The translations under genes and the position numbers were made by a program. From Trissonchulus latispiculum (Eukaryota > Nematoda > Enoplea > Enoplida > Ironidae): 64,000 nucleotides of DNA. The notes under the pieces are model-generated. The model did no database searches, had not been told where the DNA came from, and was given only the letters and a program-made list of their open reading frames with translations. The first letter of the stretch is position 1. The number at the start of each line of letters is the position of its first letter. The stretch covers positions 1-64,000 of the forward strand of contig JASAND010026798.1 of the NCBI GenBank assembly GCA_030248195.1, read 5' to 3'. Below, piece by piece: positions 19,521 through 30,018 of this stretch.

Positions 19521-20201
19521 TTATATATTTTTTAATTTATAAACACCGTTGGGCTCATCTGGAAATATGGTACTTCTAAGTCTATATTCTTCAGGCGTAT
19601 TCTGATCTAAATCTATTAACAAATATCCATGTGGTTTATTTGTAGCGTGATTAAACGCTTTCATGAAGCCTTCAACCCGACCAGGAAACATTTGTTTTGC
19701 TATGTTCACAGGAGTTAACTTATCGGCAGGATTTTTCATTAGAACAATGTATTGAGCATTAATACGACTCGTTCTTTTTTTGTCAAAGAAAATATCTTGC
19801 GTAATGTGAATTACACTGCATGACCAATGGTGACACCCTCGGGTAAACAATTCAATTAGCTTTGAGTTGTTTTGAACTTCTGTCATTAGATCATCAAACA
19901 CAATAAGTGTAGGTATCCCAGTCTTTAAGTCCTTGGTATCAGGAATACCTTGAAAAAATTCTACTTGTGTCATATCTTCGTAAGCTGATTGCCATTCAGA
20001 ATAACACCATATTATTCTTTGCGGAGGTGGGTCAATCATTTGTTCAGAAAAATTTATTAACTTGGAGACAAATGTCGTTTTACCAGCCTTAGTTGGCGCA
20101 GCAACTATACATGTGAATGGATGCTGTAACTTTAAAAGTGGAGTATGAATTGCGTTACTCGAGGGGTTCCCCATTGTAACTTTACCTAAGGTTTGTGTCA
20201 T
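19521..20201 (-). CDS. A32/FtsK-HerA-like genome-packaging ATPase
   Basis: An intact 226-residue ATPase. Walker A is APTKAGKTTF, Walker B is TLIVFDDLM, and HITQDIFFDKKRTSRINAQYIV follows with the sensor region (shown here as VIHITQDIFF). It is thought to pump the genome into the capsid, as in Polintons, adintoviruses and large DNA viruses. It is one of the few core genes here without a lesion. Confidence 0.9.
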   Translation of the reverse strand: MTQTLGKVTMGNPSSNAIHTPLLKLQHPFTCIVAAPTKAGKTTFVSKLINFSEQMIDPPPQRIIWCYSEWQSAYEDMTQVEFFQGIPDTKDLKTGIPTLIVFDDLMTEVQNNSKLIELFTRGCHHWSCSVIHITQDIFFDKKRTSRINAQYIVLMKNPADKLTPVNIAKQMFPGRVEGFMKAFNHATNKPHGYLLIDLDQNTPEEYRLRSTIFPDEPNGVYKLKNI

Positions 20202-20271
20202 GATTACATCAATCTAAGACTGTACACATTTATTAATTTTCTGCATCAACAGTTATAACATAACAAAACAA

Positions 20272-20850
20272 CTAAACACACACTTCTTTCCTAAGTTCAT
20301 CTCTAATCTTTTCTAATATAGTTCCTAGCTTATTTTGTCCTTCACCGACACAGTCTTTAACATTTCCAGCACCGCATGACCAAAACTTATCATGTTCATT
20401 TAACACCACTATTTTCTTGGTACCACTACATAGCAACGCTTCTTCCATTTGAATATTTTGTCTTATCTTTTCTCGAACGCCACGTTCCATAATTCTTTCT
20501 GCAACCATCATCCATTCCGTCTCGTTGTAGCTGATAACGTTCATCCCTCTTTCTTTGACATATTTAGCAGTCCACGCATTAATAATATCACCAAAAGATT
20601 TCCAGTCTTCGAAATATTTTGCCTTTTCTGACTGATAGAACTGTTCGACAGATCTGTACACGTATCCACCGTAAGAAAAATTGCAACGGTATGAGTTACT
20701 TAAAGGGTTGTGGTTAACATCCACAAAATAAGTGTTGTCAGAAATGTCTTTAGATGAATCAGTACCATAAACAGTTTGACTATCAGTTCTGGCTAGTTTC
20801 AGGGGTGATATCCAGTGATCAGGGTTGTCATGTTTCCTCTTCTCACGCAT
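20272..20850 (-). CDS. NADAR (YbiA/DUF1768-like) domain protein
   Basis: An intact 192-residue protein. Family motifs in order: GGYVYRSVEQFYQSEKAKYF (residues about 60-80), then W..VAERIMERGVREKIRQN, LLCSGTKKIVV, DKFWSCGAG, and GQNKLGTILEKIRDEL at the C terminus. NADAR/YbiA proteins act on N-glycosidic bonds, and some members remove ADP-ribose from nucleic acids. The usual Glu in the ivE..D.fWG.G motif is Leu here (VVLNEHDKFWSCGAG), so activity needs checking. The N-terminal 30 residues are basic. Possible counter-defence enzyme (inference). A second NADAR domain lies in the gypsy element at 40438-41065. Confidence 0.85.
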   Translation of the reverse strand: MREKRKHDNPDHWISPLKLARTDSQTVYGTDSSKDISDNTYFVDVNHNPLSNSYRCNFSYGGYVYRSVEQFYQSEKAKYFEDWKSFGDIINAWTAKYVKERGMNVISYNETEWMMVAERIMERGVREKIRQNIQMEEALLCSGTKKIVVLNEHDKFWSCGAGNVKDCVGEGQNKLGTILEKIRDELRKEVCV

Positions 20851-21053
20851 TGTTTAAAAAGTAGTACCACAACAAGTTCTGGATAGTCTGTTAGCGTGGG
20901 TCTTCCTAACATGTTTATGCCGTTCCATAATATCGGTAAATTCCAAGTTGCAAAAAGTACACTTACTGACCATACTGACAGCGATAAATATCTTTTGCGT
21001 ACAATATTAGCGTGTTTAACTAACCGCTGCAGTATCATTGAGCTAGGTTTCAT
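20799..21053 (-). CDS. small membrane protein, unknown
   Basis: 84 residues from an ATG at 21053. A basic start (LVKHANIVRKRY) precedes a hydrophobic stretch (LSLSVWSVSVLFATWNLPIL) and a second shorter one (PELVVVLLF). It overlaps the NADAR gene by 52 bp. No family recognised. Small overlapping membrane genes are common in virus-like elements, but this could be a chance frame. Confidence 0.4.
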   Translation of the reverse strand: MKPSSMILQRLVKHANIVRKRYLSLSVWSVSVLFATWNLPILWNGINMLGRPTLTDYPELVVVLLFKQCVRRGNMTTLITGYHP

Positions 21054-21062
21054 TAGTCATCG

Positions 21063-21494
21063 CTACACTTCATATATTTTAAGTACATCGGTTCTCGTTA
21101 GATAGATACTTCCTATCTCAGCGTACATTATTTGTTCGTCATCAGCAAAACATAGTGTTAGGTTGTAGCTGCTTGCTACAAATGGGCACATCAGTTTGGT
21201 GGAAGGCTTTTTGTTGCACCTTCTATCATTCGTAACACAAAACTTTATAAAATTCTGCATTTTGCTAAACTGTTTTGATGAAATGTTGCTCCGCCGTTTA
21301 CCTTGAACTAGTCCTACTGCACCATTCGGCAGCAACTCAATGGTAATTGGATGAAATTGTTCCGCAGGCAATTCTACCGTTGCATTAGGTTTTTTGTAGC
21401 TGCATTCACAAAAACAGCTGAATCCAATTGAAACTATTGTAACTTGTACTATACTAAATATGGCAATAATGATTTTGAGCTTGAAACTGTCCAT
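21063..21494 (-). CDS. secreted or type II membrane protein, unknown
   Basis: 143 residues. The N-terminal hydrophobic segment (KIIIAIFSIVQVTIVSIGF) is either a signal peptide or an anchor. The outer part has seven or more cysteines and N-glycosylation sites (NAT, NIS, NLT). It is the first gene of the leftward block and so may be made early. No family recognised. Confidence 0.55.
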   Translation of the reverse strand: MDSFKLKIIIAIFSIVQVTIVSIGFSCFCECSYKKPNATVELPAEQFHPITIELLPNGAVGLVQGKRRSNISSKQFSKMQNFIKFCVTNDRRCNKKPSTKLMCPFVASSYNLTLCFADDEQIMYAEIGSIYLTRTDVLKIYEV

Positions 21495-21544
21495 TTTAAT
21501 ATATGTTTACAAGTACTACTCGTTGTATTTATTATTTTTAGAAC

Positions 21545-22383
21545 ATGTCGACTACCTTGGTTGATCTTACTGTTGATTATATAATCTCTCGACTGCGATC
21601 ACTCGCTTCGCCATCTTTAAATGATATTATTAACATCCTGTTGGAATGGACCAAGATCGTTCCTTTTACATTACTTTATCGTATACTTTTCCAGTGGTAC
21701 AACTCTTTACCTTCTGGTCATCTATGGATTGTTCTTAAAACCACACCCATAGAACGATTGGTTCCCCCATTTTCTCTACCCCACAAAACGTTTTACACGA
21801 AGTTCTTGCGGATAGTCACAACTTGTATTCACGTTTATCGACCCCATCACTTCAATTATCCAGGGTTATTTTGGAATTGGAACACACTACACCTAGGATC
21901 TCTGTTACTGATATACGGCGAAAGCGATTTTATGCGAACGAATTCAATGATATTTGGATACTAATACCCATTACAACTACAACTGCAACTTCCGTGGACG
22001 AATGTATGAACATTTTGTTGGACTATGTGTACGGATTTCAATGGAGACAGCCGCTAAGTCCTATGGTGTGTCAGATATATGAAGTTGATGAACTACCTAG
22101 GATGACTTTTCATAACTCTTCCACCATCAAAAAAATATGCGACATTGGCGAGGTTGATTTAACCTTTACATCTTTGTTTGAGCGATCATTACATGACATT
22201 GTTCTTCCAGGATTATTGTATTATTTCGAAGACCAGTACATCAGAAACCAACAGACCCTCTCTGTTAATCTGCGAGGACTTGAGATACAATGTTGCTGGT
22301 GTATGCAAATATTTAATATGTTGCTAGACCTTGTTGTACACAGTATGCGTTATCACGACATTTGTATCTATAGAATACTGTAA
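21545..22383 (+). CDS. unknown Polinton protein, reads toward right TIR, frame change inside
   Basis: The frame from ATG 21545 stays open to 21964. A second frame opens after 21818 and runs to 22383. The first half has LNDIINILLEWTKIVPFTLLY. The second half has MNILLDYVYGFQWRQP and a cysteine-containing end (EIQCCWCMQIF). The long overlap and matching polarity suggest one gene of about 270 residues with a one-base shift near 21820-21960, or two overlapping genes. No family recognised. It diverges from the 21494 gene across a short 50-bp gap. Confidence 0.45.
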
Positions 22384-22616
22384 CAATATGATTTACACTT
22401 GTACATTTGTATTTAATTAAAATTTAATCTTATGTTTATGGCCTACATAATGTAGTTCTACTAACAGCAGTAGGACCAAACGACTATATATAATCCTAAA
22501 CCCAAATTTAACGCAACTTATTGATCTACTTATACTACAATCTTACAAAGCTGCGGTTTTATCCAGTAAACTAAATTCGATGCGATGGATATCCCTGGCT
22601 TAATCCCGGGATCCCT

Positions 22617-22898
22617 GGACTCCGTTTCGAGAAAGAGATATATGTAGGGGATAATCCCTAAACCCATAAAACGAATTGCAAGAGCTGGCCCCTTTTATCC
22701 TGAGATATGCAGGGGATAATCCCTAAACCCATAAAACGAATTGCAAGAGCTGGCCCCTTTTATCCTGAGATATATGCAGGGGATAATCCCTAAACCCATA
22801 AAACGAATTGCAAGAGCTGGCCCCTCAGCGGGGTAGAGTAAGGGATTAAGGGGATATAGCTGAGGCTGAGGGGCCAGCTTTTGCAATTTCCTACTACT
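22617..22898 (-). repeat. Polinton right terminal inverted repeat
   Basis: Inverted copy of the left repeat, but with three subterminal units (each with GGGGATAATCCCTAAACCC then CGAATTGCAAGAGCTGGCCC) instead of two. This makes it about 65 bp longer. It ends AATTTCCTACTACT. Confidence 0.9.
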
Positions 22899-22904
22899 CC
22901 CGCT
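22899..22904. repeat. Polinton target-site duplication, right (CCCGCT)
   Basis: Identical to 4704-4709. The two following bases complete the interrupted MITE end. Confidence 0.9.
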
Positions 22905-22906
22905 AA

Positions 22907-23528
22907 CTAGTAGTAATATAATTAACTTTAATATCTGAAGCTTGTTTCTGGGCTCAGCGTAGCTGCCGCTGGCCACTAACTTTAGTGCCCTAGGTTTAGT
23001 AGCTCTTGAAATTATTACGTGAATAAGCTCGCCTTTCACTAAAGCGAGGACCCTAAATGTAGTTTCACTTGACCCTAAAAAGGGACACGTTTTAGTGGAG
23101 CTTTGTGAATACGGCCCCTGGTCAATAACCATACACCACCACTGACTTGGGTGACTTGTTTTTATCCTTGACTTTCGTCTGTCCGTTTCTTGCCCGCCTA
23201 CGGTCTACGGAGAGGCAGCACTATAAGGGCGTCAATCCAGCGCCCAACTGACCGTAAGTCAGGAGCGTAAGAAGTTTTGTGGAAGGCAGACTTCACCTTC
23301 CATAAAACTTCAAATTTTCCAAAAGGCATCTACTTTGGTATGCGTACGTACATCTTTACTGAATCGAGAACGTGAACCGACTCGCTCCCGGATTCGTACC
23401 TGTTAAAGCTGAATCTCTTGCAACCACGAAAATACCTTACTAGGGCAGCAAAGGCACAATAAACATCAGAAATTTATTTAGACAGTGGACTTAATTGCAA
23501 GCAGACACAGCGACAACAAGCAATGATC
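22907..23528. other. non-coding flank between Polinton and DARS2 3' end
   Basis: No supportable gene. It probably contains the 3' untranslated region and downstream flank of the leftward DARS2-like gene. Confidence 0.45.
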
Positions 23529-24860
23529 TCAGCACCTCAGAATGAAAAACAACAAAAATAGAAAGATACCTAACATAACGAACTTTGCAGTGCGCAACAT
23601 AACTTGATTGTTCAATAATACAAAATTTGGTAATAAGTTGCTAAAATTTCTAACGTCACCTTTCAGGCTTTTTAACAAATCCATTTTTCTCATCATCCTT
23701 TTAACATCGTCATCATCATCACCTTCATCATCACCATCAGAAGTAAGCTCGCTTCTGCAGCCTTCAAGGACAGAAAGGCCATATCGAGTTAGGGTTTCCG
23801 CCGAGAGGGTAGAGGGAGCACCACTAAGTGGATCTCTGCCTGACGCTGCCTTGGGGAAGGCCATCACTTCTCGAATGGAGCGAGAACCACAAAGCAGGGC
23901 CAGATACCTGTCCAGGCCCAGGGCAATCCCACCATGGGGAGGCGCTCCAGATTCAAGGCCCCGGAGCAAATGCTCCAACCGATCCGTGGGCACGCCCAGC
24001 ACATCCTGGAGGATGTAGCGCTGCAGCGCAGCATCATGAATCCGAATGGAACCTCCGCCGATCTCCACACCGTTTAGTACCAGATCATAATGCTGCGCTG
24101 TAACGATACCCGGATCCAAGCGAATCAGTGACTCCTGACCTGCAAGGGGTGCCGTGAACGGATGATGGGTGGATTTCCATCGGCCGTCCGCGCCAGCAGT
24201 AAATAGGGGGAAGTCGGTAATCCATAGGAAATGAAAGCCGGGCGTTCGAACCGACTGCGGTTGCAGGCGATCTAGTTCAGCCGCAAGGCGAGCTCGCCAA
24301 AAACCGAGAGACTGTTTCACTCTGCTCTCAGCGTCCGATGACCAGCTTAGCACCAAAATATCCCCATCAGCCCACTGTAGGCTAGATTTTACCTGAGGCA
24401 ACAGGCCGGAAATAAAACCTGGCAAAGTGGTTTCGCCAAAAGTCGAGATGTCAGAGGCAAAACCAAAGATTGGAAAACAGAAAGACTGCTGCGAAAAGTA
24501 AAGTTGAACTTTGGACAGCAGCTTTTCAGTTACTAGATTGGCACAATTCCTAAGGATAAATCCACCTAGAGATAATCCAGAGTTAGGCGGTAGAAGGAAA
24601 CTCAGGTCTTGCAGCTTGGAATCAAAGCTAAGATCAGGCTTGTCCGTTCCATAGCTATTCATAGACTCAGAATAGCTGAGGCGAGGAAAGGGTTTTCGGG
24701 GTGCTGGTTGGGCTAATTCCGGAGGCCAGGAATGCAGTATCAAGTCTTCAACTAAGCTCATCACGTGTTCAGGTGTTGTGAAGGAAAGCTCCAAATCAAC
24801 CTGAGTAAATTCCGGTTGCCGTTCAGCTGTGGTCTTTTCGTCTCGGTAGCAGCGTGCAAT
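23529..24860 (-). CDS. DARS2: mitochondrial aspartyl-tRNA synthetase, exon 3 (catalytic part and tail)
   Basis: Last exon of the host gene. It begins after a TTTTTCAG acceptor with IARCYRDE and RQPEFTQVDLE (class II motif 2). It continues with the bacterial-type insertion domain, then WITDFPLF, HHPFTAP, LNGVEIGGGSIRIHD and motif 3 GGIALGLDRYLALL. After the normal end (GLSVLEGC) there is an unusual extension of about 70 residues: a run of acidic residues (DGDDEGDDDDD), basic helices, and a very hydrophobic C terminus (FVMLGIFLFLLFFIL). The full protein is about 682 residues. It charges mitochondrial tRNA-Asp. No frameshift is seen. Confidence 0.92.
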   Translation of the reverse strand: MARCYRDEKTTAERQPEFTQVDLELSFTTPEHVMSLVEDLILHSWPPELAQPAPRKPFPRLSYSESMNSYGTDKPDLSFDSKLQDLSFLLPPNSGLSLGGFILRNCANLVTEKLLSKVQLYFSQQSFCFPIFGFASDISTFGETTLPGFISGLLPQVKSSLQWADGDILVLSWSSDAESRVKQSLGFWRARLAAELDRLQPQSVRTPGFHFLWITDFPLFTAGADGRWKSTHHPFTAPLAGQESLIRLDPGIVTAQHYDLVLNGVEIGGGSIRIHDAALQRYILQDVLGVPTDRLEHLLRGLESGAPPHGGIALGLDRYLALLCGSRSIREVMAFPKAASGRDPLSGAPSTLSAETLTRYGLSVLEGCRSELTSDGDDEGDDDDDVKRMMRKMDLLKSLKGDVRNFSNLLPNFVLLNNQVMLRTAKFVMLGIFLFLLFFILRC

Positions 24861-25400
24861 CTGAAAAATTAAAACAACACAGCTTAACTCAGAGTTGTAT
24901 GCGGGCCGATTTTTCCGGCCCGCGCCCGGCCCACAGCCCGCATTTTATGACCGCGGCCCGCACACGCGTAATCCGGCCTGCAGGTACCCGCACATACAAA
25001 TTGCTACTTATGTAGTACTTGAGCACCAAAACTGATGTATTTTGAAAGATACTTCCTGATCCGGAAAATTTTTCTGTCCGTCTGATTTGAACTTTGTTGT
25101 CTATCAAATTACCGTTTTTAAAGTGGTAATTAAAGCCTAGCATCCCTTAATACGTTCAGTATGTACTACTGGCCCATCGGTGGGTCAATCTGATTCCTAC
25201 TAAAAAACTGCTGACCCAGCCTTGGGTCAGGCTAGCTTTAACATGTAGTTTATAGAGAACAAAATGTTTTTAATGTGCAAAGCATATATTCATGCGGCTT
25301 TTAGTGTACAGGGGGAGGGAATGTTTTCTGCATTATTTATATTTCTGTTTGTGAGTGTGTAAAATAGTATTATTAGTAAAATAGTATTAATCTATGAAGT

Positions 25401-25985
25401 TGTGGGATATTACCCATTAGGGCACTAGTAGCTAGCTGCGCAGCAGCGCAGCACTGAAAATTACACGTAGTGTTATCTTCATATGTGTGGCGTAAAAGTA
25501 TATTCTATTTGATGAAATTCTACAACTTTGAACTATTTCGACAATTGTCTTATTCATGAACGATAAAGATGATTTCTTTTTAGGCTAGCTACGCCACTAG
25601 CACAAAGTATATATAAGTGAGAAAAGTGTAGGCTTAAGTGCAGTTGGAGTGTCAACAGTGTCGGGGTCGGGTGATTCTTTTAGTCGGGTAGGAGTTTAGG
25701 TGTACGGGAGCGGGTAACGCCCTCCCTTGTGTTCTTTGGATTCCATTGTCGTGCTCCCCTTTATACTTTTCTAGAGATTTTTATGTTTATTCTAAAGTCA
25801 GTATGTATATTTTGTATTCACTACAGTAAAACCTAGCGGTTATTTTGATCTATTACCTTTAGGGCCGGTCGCCTAGGGCTCATAAGCGGTTTTACTCTAA
25901 CCTACTCGCTATTCTACAATACTCTCGCATCTTCTCTCAACTGGCTAGGTAGGACTGGATATCACACACTGAGCACTTACTTGCA
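25401..25985. mobile_element. diverged solo LTR
   Basis: It starts TGTGGGATATTACCC and ends in CA after GGATATCACACACTGA. It matches 54179-54743 end to end with many differences, sharing start, end, and an internal GGAGCGGGTAACGCCCTCCCTTG-type segment (GTAAC.CCCTCCCTTG). I found no clear target duplication. Confidence 0.6.
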
Positions 25986-26792
25986 ATTATCTAGTGAAGA
26001 CCGATATAATTTATTATAGAGGTACACACGCAGTACTTCACAAAGTATAATCAACCAAGTAGTGAACGTGTTAATTAAAAGGGTGCACCATGGAAAAATA
26101 TTTGAGCACGGATTGTGCTCATTTTTACGCAAACGTTTATCGCATATACCTTGACAGCGAGTTTCTTTCAGCACTTGACGAGCTTTTACTAATCAGCTAT
26201 TAATTGTATGAAAAATGAAAATTGGTATTGAAAGCGGCGGCGTCGCAGCAAACAGACAATTTCCCCATAACGCCCTATGCTGTGGAACTTCATTCGGCTG
26301 TAAATTGACCTTAAATGAATTAAAGTCTTCAGTAAGAAGTTATGAGTGAAAGTTAAATGTATTAAAGTCTTCAGTAAAAGTTTTATCATGGATTTATATT
26401 TATTTATGTGCAAAAACACGAATTTCCGAAATCAAGCTAAAAGTTTTTGCGCAAACGAAAATAGGCGATAAAATTTTAAAAATAATATTTCGGCAAATTT
26501 GCTGACCCCCACCTTCAGTGCTAAGAACTCTCGCAAAAGTTCCAGTAGAAACCACAGGATTCACGATTGTGGATGATAAATACGCTTCGACTTATAATTT
26601 CTGCAGGATATCGTTGATATTGTTCACAGAAGATACTTTGGTATAATAGGTTACAAGTTAGACTTCTATTCAATACAAACAAAACCTGTAGTTTCACTGG
26701 TCTATATGTTTACTCTACAGGTTATTACTCAATACGCTGATAATCCAAACTGAGTATATAGTACATGCTGAAGGTGTCGAATGGCATAACGA
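25986..26792. other. non-coding part of the hAT-like element
   Basis: AT-rich, no gene. It ends with ACGA (26789-26792), the left target duplication of the gypsy element. Confidence 0.4.
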
Positions 26793-27389
26793 TGTGAAGA
26801 TAGCGTACACTAAAGATAGACATTTCGTGAACTTAGCGCACACTTCCAAATTATGGAATTATTTGGAAAATGTTCAATGTGACAAACGCTCAACGTTTCT
26901 GTGGCTTTTGTCCGGAATCGTCAGTACTTTAGCTAAAATTGTCAATTGGTTCACGCCTGAACAAGTTAGTTGAGTTCTGGGAGTTGTTGTAAGTGGTCGG
27001 GGGATTCGCTTTTGGGTTCGACTCGATTTTGGGGACCGCTTGTTTGGTAACTAGTGGCGAAGCTTGGGTTGGTTAAGTTTGTTGTTTGTTTGAATAATCT
27101 CAGTGGCGCTATAAATTTATGAAGTTTCATATTTTGAATTGGTTGCGAAAGTATTGAAAGTGTTGCTTTGATTTTGTATCGTTAGAGTCTTGCTGGCTCA
27201 GTTTGTGAAAGTGATAGTAAAATTATTTGTTGTTGAATATTTTCTTAGGCAGACTTAGGGCATTTTCTATCGGCATCACACACCACACAGTTACCTAGTG
27301 ATCTAGTCTTATCCCAAATTATAAATAGTCAACTCGTTTTATTTAGTGAGAGGTACATTTTACTAACATACGTATAACCGAACTTCACA
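26793..27389 (+). repeat. gypsy left LTR
   Basis: Begins TGTGAAGATAGC and ends ACTTCACA. It matches 43632-44225 with only scattered substitutions and a small indel near 27325, so the insertion looks fairly recent. Confidence 0.9.
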
Positions 27390-27391
27390 TG

Positions 27392-27405
27392 TGGCGACCG
27401 TGTCA
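27392..27405 (+). other. primer binding site, tRNA-Arg type
   Basis: TGGCGACCGTGTCA, two bases after the LTR. It resembles the tRNA-Arg-complementary primer site of 412/mdg1-type elements. The same core is at 50139. Confidence 0.75.
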
Positions 27406-27413
27406 TGTGGTAG

Positions 27414-28218
27414 ATGCCGGTAGAATTTGCGCCTAAGTTTCAAAATTTTTTGGACGATCGTTTAGAAGATATTCAAAAACTTTTTGAATTTTTACCTTAT
27501 TTTGATGCGCCAGCTGAGGTTGAAAATTTAGTTTTTCGTCAACGTTGCTGTGAACAAGCGCCTATTTTGGAGCGGGGGGATAGGTTCGAAATGGAAAATT
27601 ATACAGATCCTCCCTTACGTGATGGGGTACCTCCAGGTACTCGTGGGGGGGGCTCCGGATAGACATTGGGGGATCCCGTATATTCCTACTACCATCCCTT
27701 TGCAAAATTGGCGGGGTCAGCCGCAACATCAGCATACGTCACATGTGCGAAATCCAGTTCCGGTCAGTCAAAGTCAGTGGCGGCCGGCTACAGACCGGCC
27801 TGCCGCTCAGGTGGTGGGGTCGGGTCGGGGGGCCCCAAAACCGGCTCCAGCAATTTCTCAAATGTTAAATAATACTTTTGGTCCGTCTGTTACTGGGGGA
27901 AACCAGTCGGTGCAGAGTGGGGGGCGACCCCCCCCCCCCAAAATCAGTCTCCCCCACCCCCTCCCCAGGCTCAGAATTCCCAACCTCCCCCCTTGCCACT
28001 TCCTACCCCCGGGCAAAATTCTTCGGGCGGGGGGAAATGCTCAGAATGCGGGTACGGATCATGTCTGTATTGTCAATATGTCGTGTGAAGAGGCAGGAGG
28101 TCCCCCTCCCCCCCCCCCCCAGACTACTACGTCTATTTTACCGTCGGACGAGGAAATTTGGGCGGCGGCGGCAGCTGTTGTCCGGGACACCAGAAGTGGC
28201 AAATCTTCCGAGAGGTGA
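27414..28218 (+). CDS. gag: gag N-terminal region (frameshifted)
   Basis: ATG at 27414, 25 bp after the LTR. About 75 residues (KFQNFLDDRLEDIQKLFEFL and on) lead to a run of eight G near 27646. After this the sequence reads on in another frame as a Pro/Gln-rich segment with GRPPPP and GPPPPPPQ runs to 28218. More shifts lie at the C runs near 27930 and 28110. This is typical low-complexity gag leader sequence. The exact product cannot be fixed from this copy. Confidence 0.65.
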
Positions 28219-29758
28219 TCCACGGCGACTAAACAAAATCGCAGATTATTCTCAGAGTTTGGTGGATCGCATGACAAATCTGTTGATCGAAAAACATGTT
28301 GAAAATGGACGCCCTTTCTTGTCAAATTCGGCTTCGCCCCAGGCTTCAACCTCTGCTGCGGCCCAGCCATCCCGCACTCCTGTGGCCGGCCCGACGTCGC
28401 CGCAAGCGTCGAGTGGTCAGGGGGCACCCAATAGTCCGGATTCTCATTATTCCTACGGTTCTGGACAAAATACAGTACGTTCGGTACCTTGTACTGGATC
28501 TCGACCTGCTCAGTCGGGGGGTCCGCCTACAGGTCAGAATCCGCCTCCACCTAGTCAAAATTCAGGGCATAATCCTTTTTTGCCGAACGACGCGGTGGCT
28601 GATCCTCAATATTCGCGTCAACAGCAGGATCAGCCTGGCGCTCCGCTACCGGGGGCGCCGCCTCCCCAGACGGCCGGACCATTCTATTATGATTCTGATG
28701 GTAATTGTTACTATTTTGATGCGTCAACTCAGCAATATATGTACGTACAACCGGATCCTGGCGCTCAGCATCAATATGGCTATCAACAGGACCAGTCGTC
28801 AGCTCAAGAACAAGGTACGTATGCATATCCACAGCAGGAACAGTTATTGGCCCCTATGTACCCGGATCCTGGTCCGAGCACTCCGCAAAATTATGGTTTT
28901 TTTTCTCAACAGCAGGGAGGACATCAGCAGACTACAACCTCTCCTGCTCAACAGCCTCAACAGCAGGGCCAATTCCAGCAACAGCCAGACCAAGGGGTCT
29001 ATGGCGTTTTTAGTGCTTTTTCTCCGGCTGGGGGGCAAGGGCGTGGGCGACCACACCCCACCCCTCCCACTATGCAGGCCACAGATATTTCCGTTAGTAA
29101 ACATAGCGCCCAATTATATCGTACGTATATGGCCATTTTGCAAGATATACCGCGTTTTGAACCGACCCTAGAATATTTTGAAGATTGGTTGCCCCAGTTT
29201 GTTTCTGCAGCCACGGTTCAGGGAATTCCTCAAGATCAATGGGCCCGGTTGATGTTCAATAAATTGTCGGGAAAAGCACTGATTTATGCTTCCAGAATTG
29301 GCCCTGGTGTTGTGGATTCTTTGGACAATTTCGTACGTCTGCTGTCTGCTCAATTCCCGAAACCTAAGTTATCTGTCTCGGAAAAATTTCATCGTTTCGC
29401 CCAGCGTGTCCAGCAGCCTGGGAAGTCGGCGCGCCAGTACGTATCGGAGCTCCAGTCTCAGGCCCTAGAAATTTGGCCATCCCAGGAAGACAGAGACAGG
29501 CACTGCGTCCAACAATTATTTGACGGAATTCGCTCAGAATATGCCTCCGCTTTGGCTTCAAATTTCTGTAAAGGGGAGCCTACTTTAGAGGAAATCTTAC
29601 GTACTTTGGATAAACTGGAGGCTCGAAATTCGAAACCTGCTTATGGTGAACAACAATTTGTGGCTCCAATTTTTAATGTGAATTCCCAGCTCATGTCAAA
29701 AGAGGGGGTGCCCCCCTGGACTAGACGCCGGCGACGCCGCTGGAGCTACGGGAGATGA
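28219..29758 (+). CDS. gag: gag: Pro/Gln-rich region and capsid domain
   Basis: Open to 29758 in the frame that starts upstream at 27878. A Pro/Gln/Tyr-rich region (28400-29070) is followed by the retrotransposon gag capsid domain: FEPTLEYFEDWLPQFVSAA, then MFNKLSGKALIYA, FVRLLSAQFPKP, and SARQYVSELQSQALEIWP. The capsid forms the particle that packages the RNA. The frame ends at a C run in the coding repeat SKEGVPP. Confidence 0.8.
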
Positions 29759-30018
29759 AGGACTGGCTGGAGACGAAGTTCTGGGATAAATTCAAGGAAA
29801 TGGAAGAAGAAAAGCGTAAGCGTTTTCCACCGTGCAAACATTGTAACAAACGCGGACATCATCCGGACAAATGTTGGGACAAGGATCCAAGTAAGGCCCC
29901 CCGGGGTATAAACCGAGAAATGCGCAAAACTCTCAACAGCAGGTGGATATGGTGGGGGCCTACCCGGCAGTTCCTCCTCCGGCGTCATATCACCCTCAGG
30001 CGACGCCGCCACAGCTGA
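29755..30018 (+). CDS. gag: gag nucleocapsid: CCHC zinc knuckle
   Basis: After a one-base shift at the C run near 29710, the frame gives MKDWLETKFWDKFKEMEEEK and one zinc knuckle CKHCNKRGHHPDKC, which binds RNA. It shifts again near 29900 at CCCCCCGGGG and rejoins the frame of the next segment. Confidence 0.75.
   Translation: MKDWLETKFWDKFKEMEEEKRKRFPPCKHCNKRGHHPDKCWDKDPSKAPRGINREMRKTLNSRWIWWGPTRQFLLRRHITLRRRRHS

Larger units (their letters stand above)
4710..22898. mobile_element. Polinton/Maverick (adintovirus-like) element, 18.2 kb
   Basis: A self-synthesising DNA transposon or endogenous virus-like element. The ends are inverted repeats beginning AGTAGTAGGAAATTGC and are flanked by the perfect 6-bp duplication CCCGCT (4704-4709 and 22899-22904), the length typical of Polintons. 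Inside are all hallmark genes: protein-primed PolB, RVE integrase with chromodomain, A32-like ATPase, adenain-like protease, and major and penton-type capsid proteins. PolB and one small gene read rightward. Most others read leftward and meet them tail to tail at 13473. Several genes carry frameshifts or stops, so this copy as printed looks non-autonomous. Confidence 0.95.

Noticed and set aside
22695..23132. 145-codon minus frame
   Set aside because: It crosses the Polinton terminal repeat and its tandem units; a repeat artefact.
23608..24103. Plus-strand frames opposite DARS2 exon 3
   Set aside because: Antisense shadows of a well supported exon.
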